Shown here: positions 35,517 through 43,599 of the stretch, one piece after another | How positions within the stretch are numbered: the first letter of the stretch is position 1 | Layout of the letters: each line of letters starts with the position of its first letter | NCBI GenBank assembly: GCA_016219005.1 | Contig: JACRCN010000026.1 | Location: 102,447 to 166,446 of the forward strand | DNA length: 64,000 bases | DNA from: Deltaproteobacteria bacterium | GTDB lineage: Bacteria; Desulfobacterota; Desulfobacteria; Desulfobacterales; SpSt-501 | Reading direction: 5' to 3' | Notes under the pieces: model-generated | What the model was told of the DNA's origin: nothing | The model's database searches: none | The model's input: only the letters and a program-made list of their open reading frames with translations | Program-made: the position numbers and the translations under genes

Positions 35517-35546
35517 TTTATAGATCTAATTTTGGGATGCTGTCAA
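35517..35546 (-). promoter_or_regulatory. Sigma-70 promoter of the GntR-Liv-nitrilase operon
   Basis: On the minus strand TTGACA (35546-35541), an 18-bp spacer, then TATAAA (35522-35517). Transcription would start near 35510, leaving an ~80-nt leader before the ATG at 35430. Confidence 0.6.
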
Positions 35547-35928
35547 TACCTTAATGTGAACCAATCAAGTTCAACCAAAATCTTCCCCCGGAATACATTT
35601 CGTGTCGGTTTAAGGAGCAGCGGGATCCTCAGAATCGATCCGACATCAAATTTGCGTCTCTTCCGCGACTTGCTTCTTTGGTGAGGCTGACCTATATTTA
35701 ACGCATTACGTTATGCCGGATTCGTGCTGGCCGGCATGGTTGCGACCTCGGTTCTTTTGCGCACGAAAGCGAATTGACTTCGCAGCGGTATTTTCCGGCA
35801 GGCTCCATCGCCATTTGAATCCATGTTTCCCGTAACCGGGAGAAAGACTGCCCGCCTGACGCTTTTTCCTGGTTGCTGCATCCAGACCTTGTGGGATCGA
35901 ATTCACCAAAGGAAAGGACGAAGGGGCC
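35547..35928. other. Intergenic region before the conflict cluster
   Basis: About 380 bp between the divergent GntR promoter and the first gene of the patatin/CHAT/NACHT cluster. No gene supported; a promoter for the cluster is expected here but no clear -35/-10 pair was found. GAAGGGG before 35929 can serve as a ribosome site. Confidence 0.5.
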
Positions 35929-36261
35929 ATGGAACATTCTTTTCTGACCGGCAATGTCGTCGTCGCGGCGGAGGAATTCACAGAGAAGCTTTCTCTCGGC
36001 GCCATTGGCCGCTTCCAGGCAGGGGCCCGGGGTTCGCCCAAGGCCAAGCTGGAATTTGCCCGGGGTGCGGTCAACGTCTCGCGCCTTGCGCCGGCCGCCA
36101 GCAAAGCCAAGCCCACCGCGCCGGGCTTTACTCCCATCGGCATTGGAAAGCCGCTGATCCCTGAGATACCCACCGTTTATTCCGGAAATTTCCCCGAAAA
36201 GAGTTTCTTGAGCGGAAACGCAAGCATCCGTAACGCAAGCAAACCAGGAGGAGATTCATGA
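35929..36261 (+). CDS. Small protein of unknown function, first gene of the patatin/CHAT/NACHT cluster
   Basis: 110 aa. Real-gene evidence: GAAGGGG before the ATG and an ATGA overlap of its stop with the patatin start. It has no signal peptide and no membrane helix. The middle is rich in Ala, Pro and Lys (probably disordered). SFLTGNVVV near the N-terminus and SFLSGNASI near the C-terminus look like two copies of one short motif. The function is unknown; a regulator, inhibitor or targeting partner of the patatin is possible from coupling. Confidence 0.6.
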   Translation: MEHSFLTGNVVVAAEEFTEKLSLGAIGRFQAGARGSPKAKLEFARGAVNVSRLAPAASKAKPTAPGFTPIGIGKPLIPEIPTVYSGNFPEKSFLSGNASIRNASKPGGDS

Positions 36262-37466
36262 AATTCGACCTCGTATTTGAAGGCGGCGGTGCCAAAGGGA
36301 TGGTGTTTGTCGGCGCGTATGAGGAATTCGTGAACCGCAAGCACACGTTCGGGAGGCTGCTGGGCACCTCGGCCGGCGCGATCACCGCGGCCCTGCTTGC
36401 CGCAGGGTACACGGCCCGGGAAATGCTTGAAGCTCTGACGGAAAAAGAAAACGGAAAATCGGTGTTCGCCGGTTTCATGGGCGACCCGCCTCCTTTCACT
36501 CGGGAGCAAATCAGAACCAGCGCCATCCGCGACTTGCTGCGCAACATTAATATCAAGCCGCTGCCTGGGTTTCTCGAAAACCATATGGACGACACTATCT
36601 CGGAAGCGTTGGCCGACCATGCGAGTTCGCGCCACTTCTTTGCCCTCGTCGAGCGTGGCGGCTGGTTTTCCGCCGGGCGTTTCATCACCTGGCTGCAGAA
36701 TAAACTCGACACCGGCCCGTGGAAGGATGGCCGGCGCCAATTCAGCGGCATGACCCTGTCACAGTTTTTTGCGGCGACCGGCATCGATCTTTCCGTGGTG
36801 GCTTCCGACACCGCCGACAGCCGTCTGCTCGTGCTCAATCACCGCACCGCGCCGGGCTGTCCCCTGGTCTGGGCCGTCAGGATGTCCATGAGCATTCCGC
36901 TCGTCTGGGACGAAGTGATCTGGGAGAAGGGCTGGGGCGGCTATACGGGGCGTGACATCGCCGGCCATGCGATCGTCGACGGCGGCATTCTCTCCAACTT
37001 CCCGATCGAGCTTTTCATTTCCGGCGAACCCCAGGTGACGCGGCTGATGGGGCTGAAACAGGACAACGCCGTTTTGGGGCTGCTGATCGATGAGTCGTTG
37101 CCTGTGCCTCAGCCGCCCGCAACGAAGGGGATCCTGTTGGATGTCGACGTGAAGCCCGGAGAGCTCAAGACCGTCAAGCGCCTGCGCCGGTTGATCGACA
37201 CCATGACGGGCGCGCACGACAAGATGGTGATAGACGAGTTCGAGGACATGGTGGTCCGGCTTCCGTCCGGAGGCTACGGCACCACCGAGTTCGACATGAG
37301 CGATGGGCGCCGCAGCGCCCTGGTGAAAGCCGGAAGAGACGCCATGGGGGCCTATTTCGAGCAGTCTGCCGCCAAACGGACGCCAACGAAAGGCCTAAAG
37401 GCGGCCGGCGCTGACAAGGCCCAGCGAGTCGCCGACCGGATCGCCGGCCGGTTGCTGGCCTTGTGA
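36258..37466 (+). CDS. Patatin-like phospholipase
   Basis: 402 aa. All patatin motifs are present: oxyanion loop EGGGAKGMVFVG (residues 8-19), nucleophile elbow GTSAG (Ser about 38) and the dyad Asp in IVDGGILSNFPIE (about 240). No membrane helix or signal, so it acts in the cytoplasm, presumably on membrane lipids once activated. Patatins are common effectors of bacterial anti-phage and cell-death systems, and this one opens a cluster with CHAT and NACHT genes. Its start is coupled to the preceding small gene. The C-terminal ~60 residues are basic and helical. Confidence 0.92.
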   Translation: MKFDLVFEGGGAKGMVFVGAYEEFVNRKHTFGRLLGTSAGAITAALLAAGYTAREMLEALTEKENGKSVFAGFMGDPPPFTREQIRTSAIRDLLRNINIKPLPGFLENHMDDTISEALADHASSRHFFALVERGGWFSAGRFITWLQNKLDTGPWKDGRRQFSGMTLSQFFAATGIDLSVVASDTADSRLLVLNHRTAPGCPLVWAVRMSMSIPLVWDEVIWEKGWGGYTGRDIAGHAIVDGGILSNFPIELFISGEPQVTRLMGLKQDNAVLGLLIDESLPVPQPPATKGILLDVDVKPGELKTVKRLRRLIDTMTGAHDKMVIDEFEDMVVRLPSGGYGTTEFDMSDGRRSALVKAGRDAMGAYFEQSAAKRTPTKGLKAAGADKAQRVADRIAGRLLAL

Positions 37467-37644
37467 ATGTGGGAAAAACCAGCAGGAAGTTCGAAAGTCA
37501 GAAACCCTTTGCGATCTGAGTTCCGGACCACCGGGCGGCGGTTCATTTTTGAGAACGCGGAGATCGAAGGGCCGCTGGGTGCCACTGTGGTTCCAGCGGG
37601 TCCGCTTGGCTTCAAACGACGGGTCCATAGGGAGGAGAAGGCCG

Positions 37645-38280
37645 ATGCCTCAATCCGATCCTGCAAACGATTCTGCACACGCCCTCGGCGGCGAAATGCT
37701 CAACAAGCCGGGAACTGAGCACGGCGGCGCCGGAAGGGCCAAACTGCCGTTGATTACGGCGGGGTCCTCCGACGGCCCGAAGGCGCCCGAGGAAGTGCGC
37801 CGGGCCTGGATCGAGTACATGGTCAACGGTTTTCAAAATAACGAGGAAATGTTCCGGCGCACCCTCGAAGCCTTTATGAAACCATACTACCTTACAATCT
37901 GGATGTACGGGGCCATGTTCGTCGTCGGCATCGCCCTGTTCGTGGTAGCCGCCGTGGCAGGGCTGCGCGACGGTTCGTCCCCGGTGGCGGTCGTGTTCGC
38001 CGGCCTGGGCGCCGGCACTTTTCTGATGTTCTTCATCCGCCAACCGTTGCAGGCGCTGGAAGAGAACCTGGAGTTCATCTCCTGGCTGGGCGTGGCCTTC
38101 AACACCTATTGGACCCGGCTGATGTACATGCTGGAGGCCAAGACCGTGCAGGCCGATCTCAAGGCCGCCGACGACGATTACAGCAACACGGTGGAGCGAC
38201 TCATCGCAAGGCACGCCGAACTCAGAGTCAAGCGCCCGGGCGACGATCGCGAAGCAACGTCCGGCGTTAAAGGCGACTAA
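37645..38280 (+). CDS. Two-TM protein resembling the TRADD-N-associated membrane family
   Basis: 211 aa from the ATG at 37645 (GGGAGGAG upstream). A polar, disordered N-terminus (1-50) leads into two membrane helices (about residues 92-112 and 121-138). A conserved-looking amphipathic segment follows (LQALEENLEFISWLGVAFNT, then YWTRLMY), then a charged C-terminal helix. This plan resembles the small two-TM proteins found with TRADD-N-like and NTPase-peptidase conflict systems; the match is from memory and tentative. It would anchor or form the membrane arm of the system. 32 bp precede the next gene. Confidence 0.5.
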   Translation: MPQSDPANDSAHALGGEMLNKPGTEHGGAGRAKLPLITAGSSDGPKAPEEVRRAWIEYMVNGFQNNEEMFRRTLEAFMKPYYLTIWMYGAMFVVGIALFVVAAVAGLRDGSSPVAVVFAGLGAGTFLMFFIRQPLQALEENLEFISWLGVAFNTYWTRLMYMLEAKTVQADLKAADDDYSNTVERLIARHAELRVKRPGDDREATSGVKGD

Positions 38281-38311
38281 AAACCTGATAAAGGGGGATA
38301 CGGGAACGGCT

Positions 38312-39583
38312 ATGGCAAAGACCCAATGGACGATCCTCACTTACATTGCCGCGCACAACAACCTTCAGGAGTTGGGCGATCGCAGCCTCAAGCAGATTGT
38401 CGACATCGGCAGCACCCGCGAAGTCGTTCACGGGGTGCTGTTCGACGGTGAAGACGGCGCGGTTCGCTGCATTGTCGGCGACCCGGAAAAGGTCCTGGAG
38501 CAGGAAAAGCTGCAGGAGTTTGATTCGGGCGACCCGGACCGCTTGATCGAAACGGCCCAGTGGGCGTACAGCCGATACCCGGCCGAACGGTATGGCTTGG
38601 TCCTGTGGAGCCATGGCAGCGGCTGGATGCCGCATGAGATCGAGGCCGTCGCGGGCGAGGTGCACGGCAGCCGCCCGGTGGAAACCCCGGAATCCATCGA
38701 GCGCTCGCAGATGCCCGGGAGCAGGGTCCTGTTCCGCTCTTCGCTGGCCGGAATTCTAAAACCGGAGAAGCCCGCCGAACGCGCCGTCCTGTTTGATGAC
38801 GGCACCGGGCATTCGCTCGACACCGTGGAGTTAGGGCGCGTTGTCGCCTCGATCCAGTCATTCATCCACCAGCCATTGGAACTCCTGGGTATGGACGCCT
38901 GCCTCATGGCCAACATGGAGGTGGCCTACCAAATCCGGAATGGAGTGCGCTTTATGGTCGCCTCGGAGGAGCTGGTCCCCGGGCACAGCTGGCCCTACGA
39001 TACCATCCTGGGCGAGTTGCGTGCCCACCCGGAAATGCGCGGAGCGGATTTCGCTCGGTTGGTGGTCTCGAAATACACCGCCTATTATGCCGCCCATCCG
39101 CCAGCCGCGGGGGACGTCACCAAGGCCGCCCTGGATTTGGCACGGATTGATGCGCTCGCCGGAAGCGTTGACCTTCTGGCAGTTGCCCTGATCGCCGGCA
39201 TGGAGCTTCAGGCAGATGTCCTCTGGAAGGCGCAATCGGCTGCTTTCCAGCACGAAACGCGCAAGAAGGCCCGCACGCCCAACAAGTTCGATTACCATCT
39301 CTGGGACATCGGCTCCCTGGCAGCGGCCCTCCTGGCTGAGAACGCTGCATCGGCCGAAGTCAAAAACGCCGCCGGGCAGGTTGTCCATTCGCTTCAACCA
39401 GGCACCGGCGCAGTCCTCGCCGAAGGCCACCGCGGCGAGTGGTTCGACGGCATCGGCGGGGTGACGATCTATCTCATGCCATCCGGCGAGCAACAGATTT
39501 CGCCGTTTTACGGTGCGACGGCCCTGGCGAAGGATACCCGCTGGGCGGACATGCTAAAAGCCTATCATGCGCATTACGCGTGA
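38312..39583 (+). CDS. Clostripain-like cysteine peptidase (C11, clan CD)
   Basis: 423 aa. The His of the dyad is at 101 (LVLWSHGSGW) and the Cys at 197 (LLGMDACLMANMEVAYQ), with the C11-typical N-terminus WTILTYIAAHNNL. The segment MVASEELVPGHSWPYD after the Cys is also characteristic. No signal peptide, so it is an intracellular member, unlike secreted clostripain. Clan CD includes caspases and CHAT; C11 enzymes usually cut after Arg or Lys. It is encoded next to a CHAT protease and a NACHT NTPase, which suggests a proteolytic cascade. Confidence 0.9.
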   Translation: MAKTQWTILTYIAAHNNLQELGDRSLKQIVDIGSTREVVHGVLFDGEDGAVRCIVGDPEKVLEQEKLQEFDSGDPDRLIETAQWAYSRYPAERYGLVLWSHGSGWMPHEIEAVAGEVHGSRPVETPESIERSQMPGSRVLFRSSLAGILKPEKPAERAVLFDDGTGHSLDTVELGRVVASIQSFIHQPLELLGMDACLMANMEVAYQIRNGVRFMVASEELVPGHSWPYDTILGELRAHPEMRGADFARLVVSKYTAYYAAHPPAAGDVTKAALDLARIDALAGSVDLLAVALIAGMELQADVLWKAQSAAFQHETRKKARTPNKFDYHLWDIGSLAAALLAENAASAEVKNAAGQVVHSLQPGTGAVLAEGHRGEWFDGIGGVTIYLMPSGEQQISPFYGATALAKDTRWADMLKAYHAHYA

Positions 39584-39619
39584 GGGGCATGACGGCGAGC
39601 ATACAAGGGGGGAGATCCG

Positions 39620-41029
39620 ATGCAATATCAGGACATGACCCTGGAAGCCTCCGGAGCGGCAGTGGTTAAAAACCCGGACAAGACCCGTACGGGCAAATTC
39701 AACGTGCGTGTCCTGCAGTCGCCGGCCGGGGAAATGAAACCCGAAGAGGCAATTGCCGTCGAATATGACGACAAGAAACTTCAGGCGTCCCTCGGCGAAC
39801 TGGAAAAGCGCTTACTGGACCGGGAGGGCCTGATAGCCCTCGGACGAACCCTGGCCCTGCTTCTGCTGCCTCCCCGGCAGGAGGGAAAACCAACCGGCGT
39901 CCGAGAGCTCCTGAATGCCAGCCTGTCGAAGGTGGGGGTGGACGGCGGAATCCGGATGCGGTTGCGCTTGCCGCCTCTGTTGGGGGTGATTCCCTGGGAA
40001 TACATGTACGTGGAGCGGGTCGGAGGCGGAGATGCCATGGACGGTTTTCTGGCCCTGGACCCCCGGGCGGCGATTATCCGGCATGAGGTGCTGCCGGCGC
40101 CGTCTCCACTCCCCTTGCACAGTGGGGACATCAAGATAGTGGCTGCGCTGGCGTCCGCCGAGGGACTGCCGCCGCTGGATCTGTCCAAGGAGAAAACCGA
40201 CCTGGAAAAGGTTTTTAAGGACCAGGCGGGCATCCAAGTGAAATTCCTGGAAGAAGCCACACTCGATGAGGTGCAGGCGGCCGTGCCGGGCGCGGGCATT
40301 TTTTATTTCGCCGGCCACGGAGTGTTCACCCGTCAGATGGGGGACATCCCGGGGACCTACTCGGGTACCGGTTGCCTGGCCCTGGAGGGCCAGACCGTGG
40401 CCGCCGATCAGTTGGGAATCAATTTGCGCGGCAACGGTATCCGGCTGGCGGTCCTGGGGGGGTGCGAGACCGGAAGGCGCGATGCCGTCAGCGTGTGGAG
40501 CGGCATCGCACCGGCCCTGGTCAAGGCCGAGATCCCGGCCGTTGTCGCCAACCAGTATTCCATCCGCGACATCTGCGCCATCGCCTTCAGCCGGCAATTC
40601 TATCGGTCGCTCGTGGGGGGGATGGATATCGAGCGCGCGGTCAGCGCCGGCCGCATCGCCGCCTACAACGCGGACCCAAGCGGACGGGACTGGGGTGTCC
40701 CGGTCCTCTACCTGCGCGCGACGGACGGGAGACTTTTCGAAGGCGCGGCGGACGGCCAGGTGCGGCAGAAGGCCCGTTGCGCTGCCGAAGTGGACGTGGG
40801 CGTCAGGGTCAAGAACGTGGCCAAGGGCGGCCTGGTCTGCGGGGCGGATGTAATGCGGATGCTGAGCGGGAAGTTGAACGTAACGGTAACGGTCAGCGAT
40901 ACGGTTTATGGCGAGGTCGTTGGTGTCCGGCTGAACACGCTGCGAGACGGCCATGTAAGTGCCGACCTCGACGCAAAGACGGTCGGAAAAGACGGCCGTT
41001 TGACGGGGGTAAAAATCGACAACCTATGA
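39620..41029 (+). CDS. CHAT-domain (caspase-like) peptidase with C-terminal motif repeats
   Basis: 469 aa. The N-terminal domain (1-165) has the CHAT-associated PPLLGVIPWEYMYV. The CHAT core (about 170-375) has His233 (FYFAGHGVF) and Cys282 (AVLGGCETG), plus VVANQYSIRD and DWGVPVLYL. The tail (391-469) contains several Gly/hydrophobic units such as VYGEVVGVRLNTL and GRLTGVKIDNL. The last of these closely resembles GKVTGIEIHNL at the N-terminus of the next protein. The stop overlaps the NACHT start as ATGA. This fits an effector protease that the NACHT protein recruits or activates. Confidence 0.92.
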   Translation: MQYQDMTLEASGAAVVKNPDKTRTGKFNVRVLQSPAGEMKPEEAIAVEYDDKKLQASLGELEKRLLDREGLIALGRTLALLLLPPRQEGKPTGVRELLNASLSKVGVDGGIRMRLRLPPLLGVIPWEYMYVERVGGGDAMDGFLALDPRAAIIRHEVLPAPSPLPLHSGDIKIVAALASAEGLPPLDLSKEKTDLEKVFKDQAGIQVKFLEEATLDEVQAAVPGAGIFYFAGHGVFTRQMGDIPGTYSGTGCLALEGQTVAADQLGINLRGNGIRLAVLGGCETGRRDAVSVWSGIAPALVKAEIPAVVANQYSIRDICAIAFSRQFYRSLVGGMDIERAVSAGRIAAYNADPSGRDWGVPVLYLRATDGRLFEGAADGQVRQKARCAAEVDVGVRVKNVAKGGLVCGADVMRMLSGKLNVTVTVSDTVYGEVVGVRLNTLRDGHVSADLDAKTVGKDGRLTGVKIDNL

Positions 41030-43548
41030 ATACGACCATCAGCTCCATCGTTCATGTGGGTGAGGCCGACGGCAAGGTGACCGGCATCGAGATCCACAAC
41101 CTGCACCTTGCGGCGCGCGAGCCCCAGGTCCCATCTGAAGAGTCGGTGAAGGCATACCTGACGAAGGTTGCGGCCCTGGGCACGTTTCCCGAAAGGGAAG
41201 ACCTGAGCCCGGCTCCGGGCCCGAAGGACCCCGCAGACGCTCAGGGGGACGCCTCACTGAAATCCTTCGAAATGCTGCAAACGCTCTGGGCGACTCCCTT
41301 CTTTGTCCACCCGTTCGGCCAGGTAGCCAGCCTGTCCCGCGAGGCAGTCAGCGCCATCCGTGAGGTGATCGAGGTACCCGACCCGTCCGCCCCCGGCGTG
41401 ATTGTCATGGCTGAAGCCGGGGCGGGCAAGACGGGCGTACTCAAACGCATCCGATACGATTTCGCCCGGGAGGCACTACTCCGCTTGGATAATTTGCAGA
41501 CCGAAGGCCAGGCCGGGGGCAGGCATAGACTGCTTGGGTTGCCGGTGCCGATCTTCATGGAACTTCGAAACCTGCAGGGCGACGTCCCGGCCTTGCTCGC
41601 GTCGGCCTACAGCCGCCTGGCTCCCACGCCGATCGATGTGGCCGAAGCGAACAAGCTGGTCGAGCAATACAACTGCCTGCTGTTGTTCGACGGGCTGGAC
41701 GATATCCGGTCGGACAGCCCGATCGGCGGATTCCAGGCCCTGCGCCGGTTTGTGGACTGCCACCCCGCCGTGCGCTGCGTTTTTTCCTGTCGGCTTGGGG
41801 CGTATGGCGGTCAGCTTGGCCGCGTGATCCTGCTGGAGCTCGATTTGCTCGGTGTCGATCAGGTGCAGAGGATTCTCGGGGTCGGGGAGTTTGCCGGCTT
41901 GCCGGTGCCGCTGCAAGAGCTCGCGCGCTCGCGCTTGATGCTCGAAATCATGCTCCTGCGCAAACGGACCGGCGACCATCCGGAGAGCAAGGGACAGCTG
42001 ATGCAGGAATTGATTCGCAACCGCTGCGGCCTGGATGACCCCGGTGCGCCGGCCCTGCGCACCACCGAAGGTTTACTGGAATCGCTGGCTTACAGCATGC
42101 AACGGGACCACAGCTTCCGGTTCAGCGAGCGCCAGGTGATGGAAAAAATCACCGCCTACCTGAAAGAGTGGCGCGAAGACATCGGCTGGCGAGATGCCCT
42201 GGACCGGCTTGAGCAGTCGCGGGCCTTTGTGACGGACGAGCGCCGTTCGCGCTGGTATTTCGAAAGCCGGAACACACAGTCCTATTTCAGCGCCGCGGCC
42301 ATGACCAAGGACAACGAGCTCATGACGAAAGGGCTGGAAAATGCCTCGGACCCGAAATGGACGGAGACCTTTGAGATTCTCGCCGGCATTCTGCCCGATC
42401 CGTCGCGCCTGCTGTTCGAATTGGTAGACCGCGATGCCCGCGTGGCTGCGCGTTGTTTTGGAGTGGCCAGGCCGCCCATCCCGGAAAGCTTCCAGGATGC
42501 ATTGCTCGACGAACTGGTAGACGCCCTGGGACGCGAGACAGCCGAAGGACGCGAGGAAATCGCGCGGTTCCTCAGCCGTTATCCGCTGCGCAACGCCGAA
42601 CAAGTGCTGTTGAATGCGCTGCAGCGCGAATGGCGCAGCGGCGCCATCCTGGCCATGTCCCAGGCCCTGTTGCCGGTGGTTGAACCGGCAGACCCTTTGG
42701 ATGATGACCTGGAATTCGACCTGCAGTCCAAGGACGAGCGCGACCGGTTCAAGGCGGTCGTGAGGATTTGGAGAGGTTATGTGGAAGGACCGCCGGTTAT
42801 CGAAGCAGAGCATCATCCCGACCTTGCCCGGCGTTGGCGCGAAAACGGCGAAAGCCGATTGATTAGAATCATGGAGAGCCGCCGCCAGTCTGATCTCGTT
42901 CGGGGAGTGGCCGCCGTCGTGCTGGGCAGCCTGGGGAGCGATTCTGCCATCGATCGGCTGCTGGCGTGGTGGCGCCGGGGGCAGATGACTGAAACCTTCG
43001 GGTGGTGCGTGACGGAGGCACTCGCCCACATCGGCCGCAGCATGATCGAGGGGGTCCGCCAAGCGGCGATGAACGCGGTGTGTCGCCATTCTGCCAAGGC
43101 AAGCGGCGGAAAAACTGCCGATATCCCGCCGAAAGAGGCCGCCGCCGGAGGCCGCCGGTCTTCTGTGAACACATCGGATGCCCAGCGGGAGCTGCGCAGG
43201 GCTTGGGCCTTCTACCTGTTGGGCTATCTGGGTACCGGGGAAACGTATTCGGACCTGCTGACGTTGGCCCTGGTCGACCCGCGGGAGTCTGCCAAAGTGA
43301 GGGGTTATGCGGCGCAGGCGCTCGGCGGACTGCAGCCCAAGGAAGCGCGGCAGGTGCTGCAGGACGCGCTTGCTCGGGAGAGCGATCTTTGGGTGGTACG
43401 CAAGGTCGTTCAAGCCCTCGGCAACGTCGGAACACCGGACAGTGTGCCGATCCTGGAAAACTACCTGAGGACCGGGCGAGTGCAGGTGCGCAAAAGCGTG
43501 CAGCGCAGCATCGCCAACATCAATCAGCGCTTTGAGGTTCCGGCGTGA
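41026..43548 (+). CDS. NACHT-type NTPase with C-terminal HEAT repeats (NLR-like)
   Basis: 840 aa from the ATG at 41026; a longer open frame upstream only shadows the CHAT gene. Residues 7-27 hold the motif VGEADGKVTGIEIHNL, similar to the CHAT tail. Walker A is AEAGAGKT (129-136) and Walker B CLLLFDGLDD (217-226), followed by the sensor segment VFSCRLGAY. The typical NACHT helical region comes next. From about 600 to the end are HEAT/PBS-lyase-like repeats (AVVLGSLGSDSAIDRLL, AAQALGGLQPKEARQVLQ, VVQALGNVGTPDSVPILENY). The plan is signalling motif, NTPase switch and superhelical sensor, as in bacterial NLRs. Confidence 0.92.
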   Translation: MNTTISSIVHVGEADGKVTGIEIHNLHLAAREPQVPSEESVKAYLTKVAALGTFPEREDLSPAPGPKDPADAQGDASLKSFEMLQTLWATPFFVHPFGQVASLSREAVSAIREVIEVPDPSAPGVIVMAEAGAGKTGVLKRIRYDFAREALLRLDNLQTEGQAGGRHRLLGLPVPIFMELRNLQGDVPALLASAYSRLAPTPIDVAEANKLVEQYNCLLLFDGLDDIRSDSPIGGFQALRRFVDCHPAVRCVFSCRLGAYGGQLGRVILLELDLLGVDQVQRILGVGEFAGLPVPLQELARSRLMLEIMLLRKRTGDHPESKGQLMQELIRNRCGLDDPGAPALRTTEGLLESLAYSMQRDHSFRFSERQVMEKITAYLKEWREDIGWRDALDRLEQSRAFVTDERRSRWYFESRNTQSYFSAAAMTKDNELMTKGLENASDPKWTETFEILAGILPDPSRLLFELVDRDARVAARCFGVARPPIPESFQDALLDELVDALGRETAEGREEIARFLSRYPLRNAEQVLLNALQREWRSGAILAMSQALLPVVEPADPLDDDLEFDLQSKDERDRFKAVVRIWRGYVEGPPVIEAEHHPDLARRWRENGESRLIRIMESRRQSDLVRGVAAVVLGSLGSDSAIDRLLAWWRRGQMTETFGWCVTEALAHIGRSMIEGVRQAAMNAVCRHSAKASGGKTADIPPKEAAAGGRRSSVNTSDAQRELRRAWAFYLLGYLGTGETYSDLLTLALVDPRESAKVRGYAAQALGGLQPKEARQVLQDALARESDLWVVRKVVQALGNVGTPDSVPILENYLRTGRVQVRKSVQRSIANINQRFEVPA

Positions 43549-43599
43549 TGATTGGAATGCGCCGCCATGCGCAGCATGCTGCCGCCCAGGAGACAGACC

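Noticed and set aside
40372..41025. N-terminal extension of the NACHT gene into the CHAT gene
   Set aside because: The extension is a low-complexity Gly/Arg-rich shadow of the CHAT frame. The ATG at 41026 overlaps the CHAT stop as ATGA and starts a sensible sequence.
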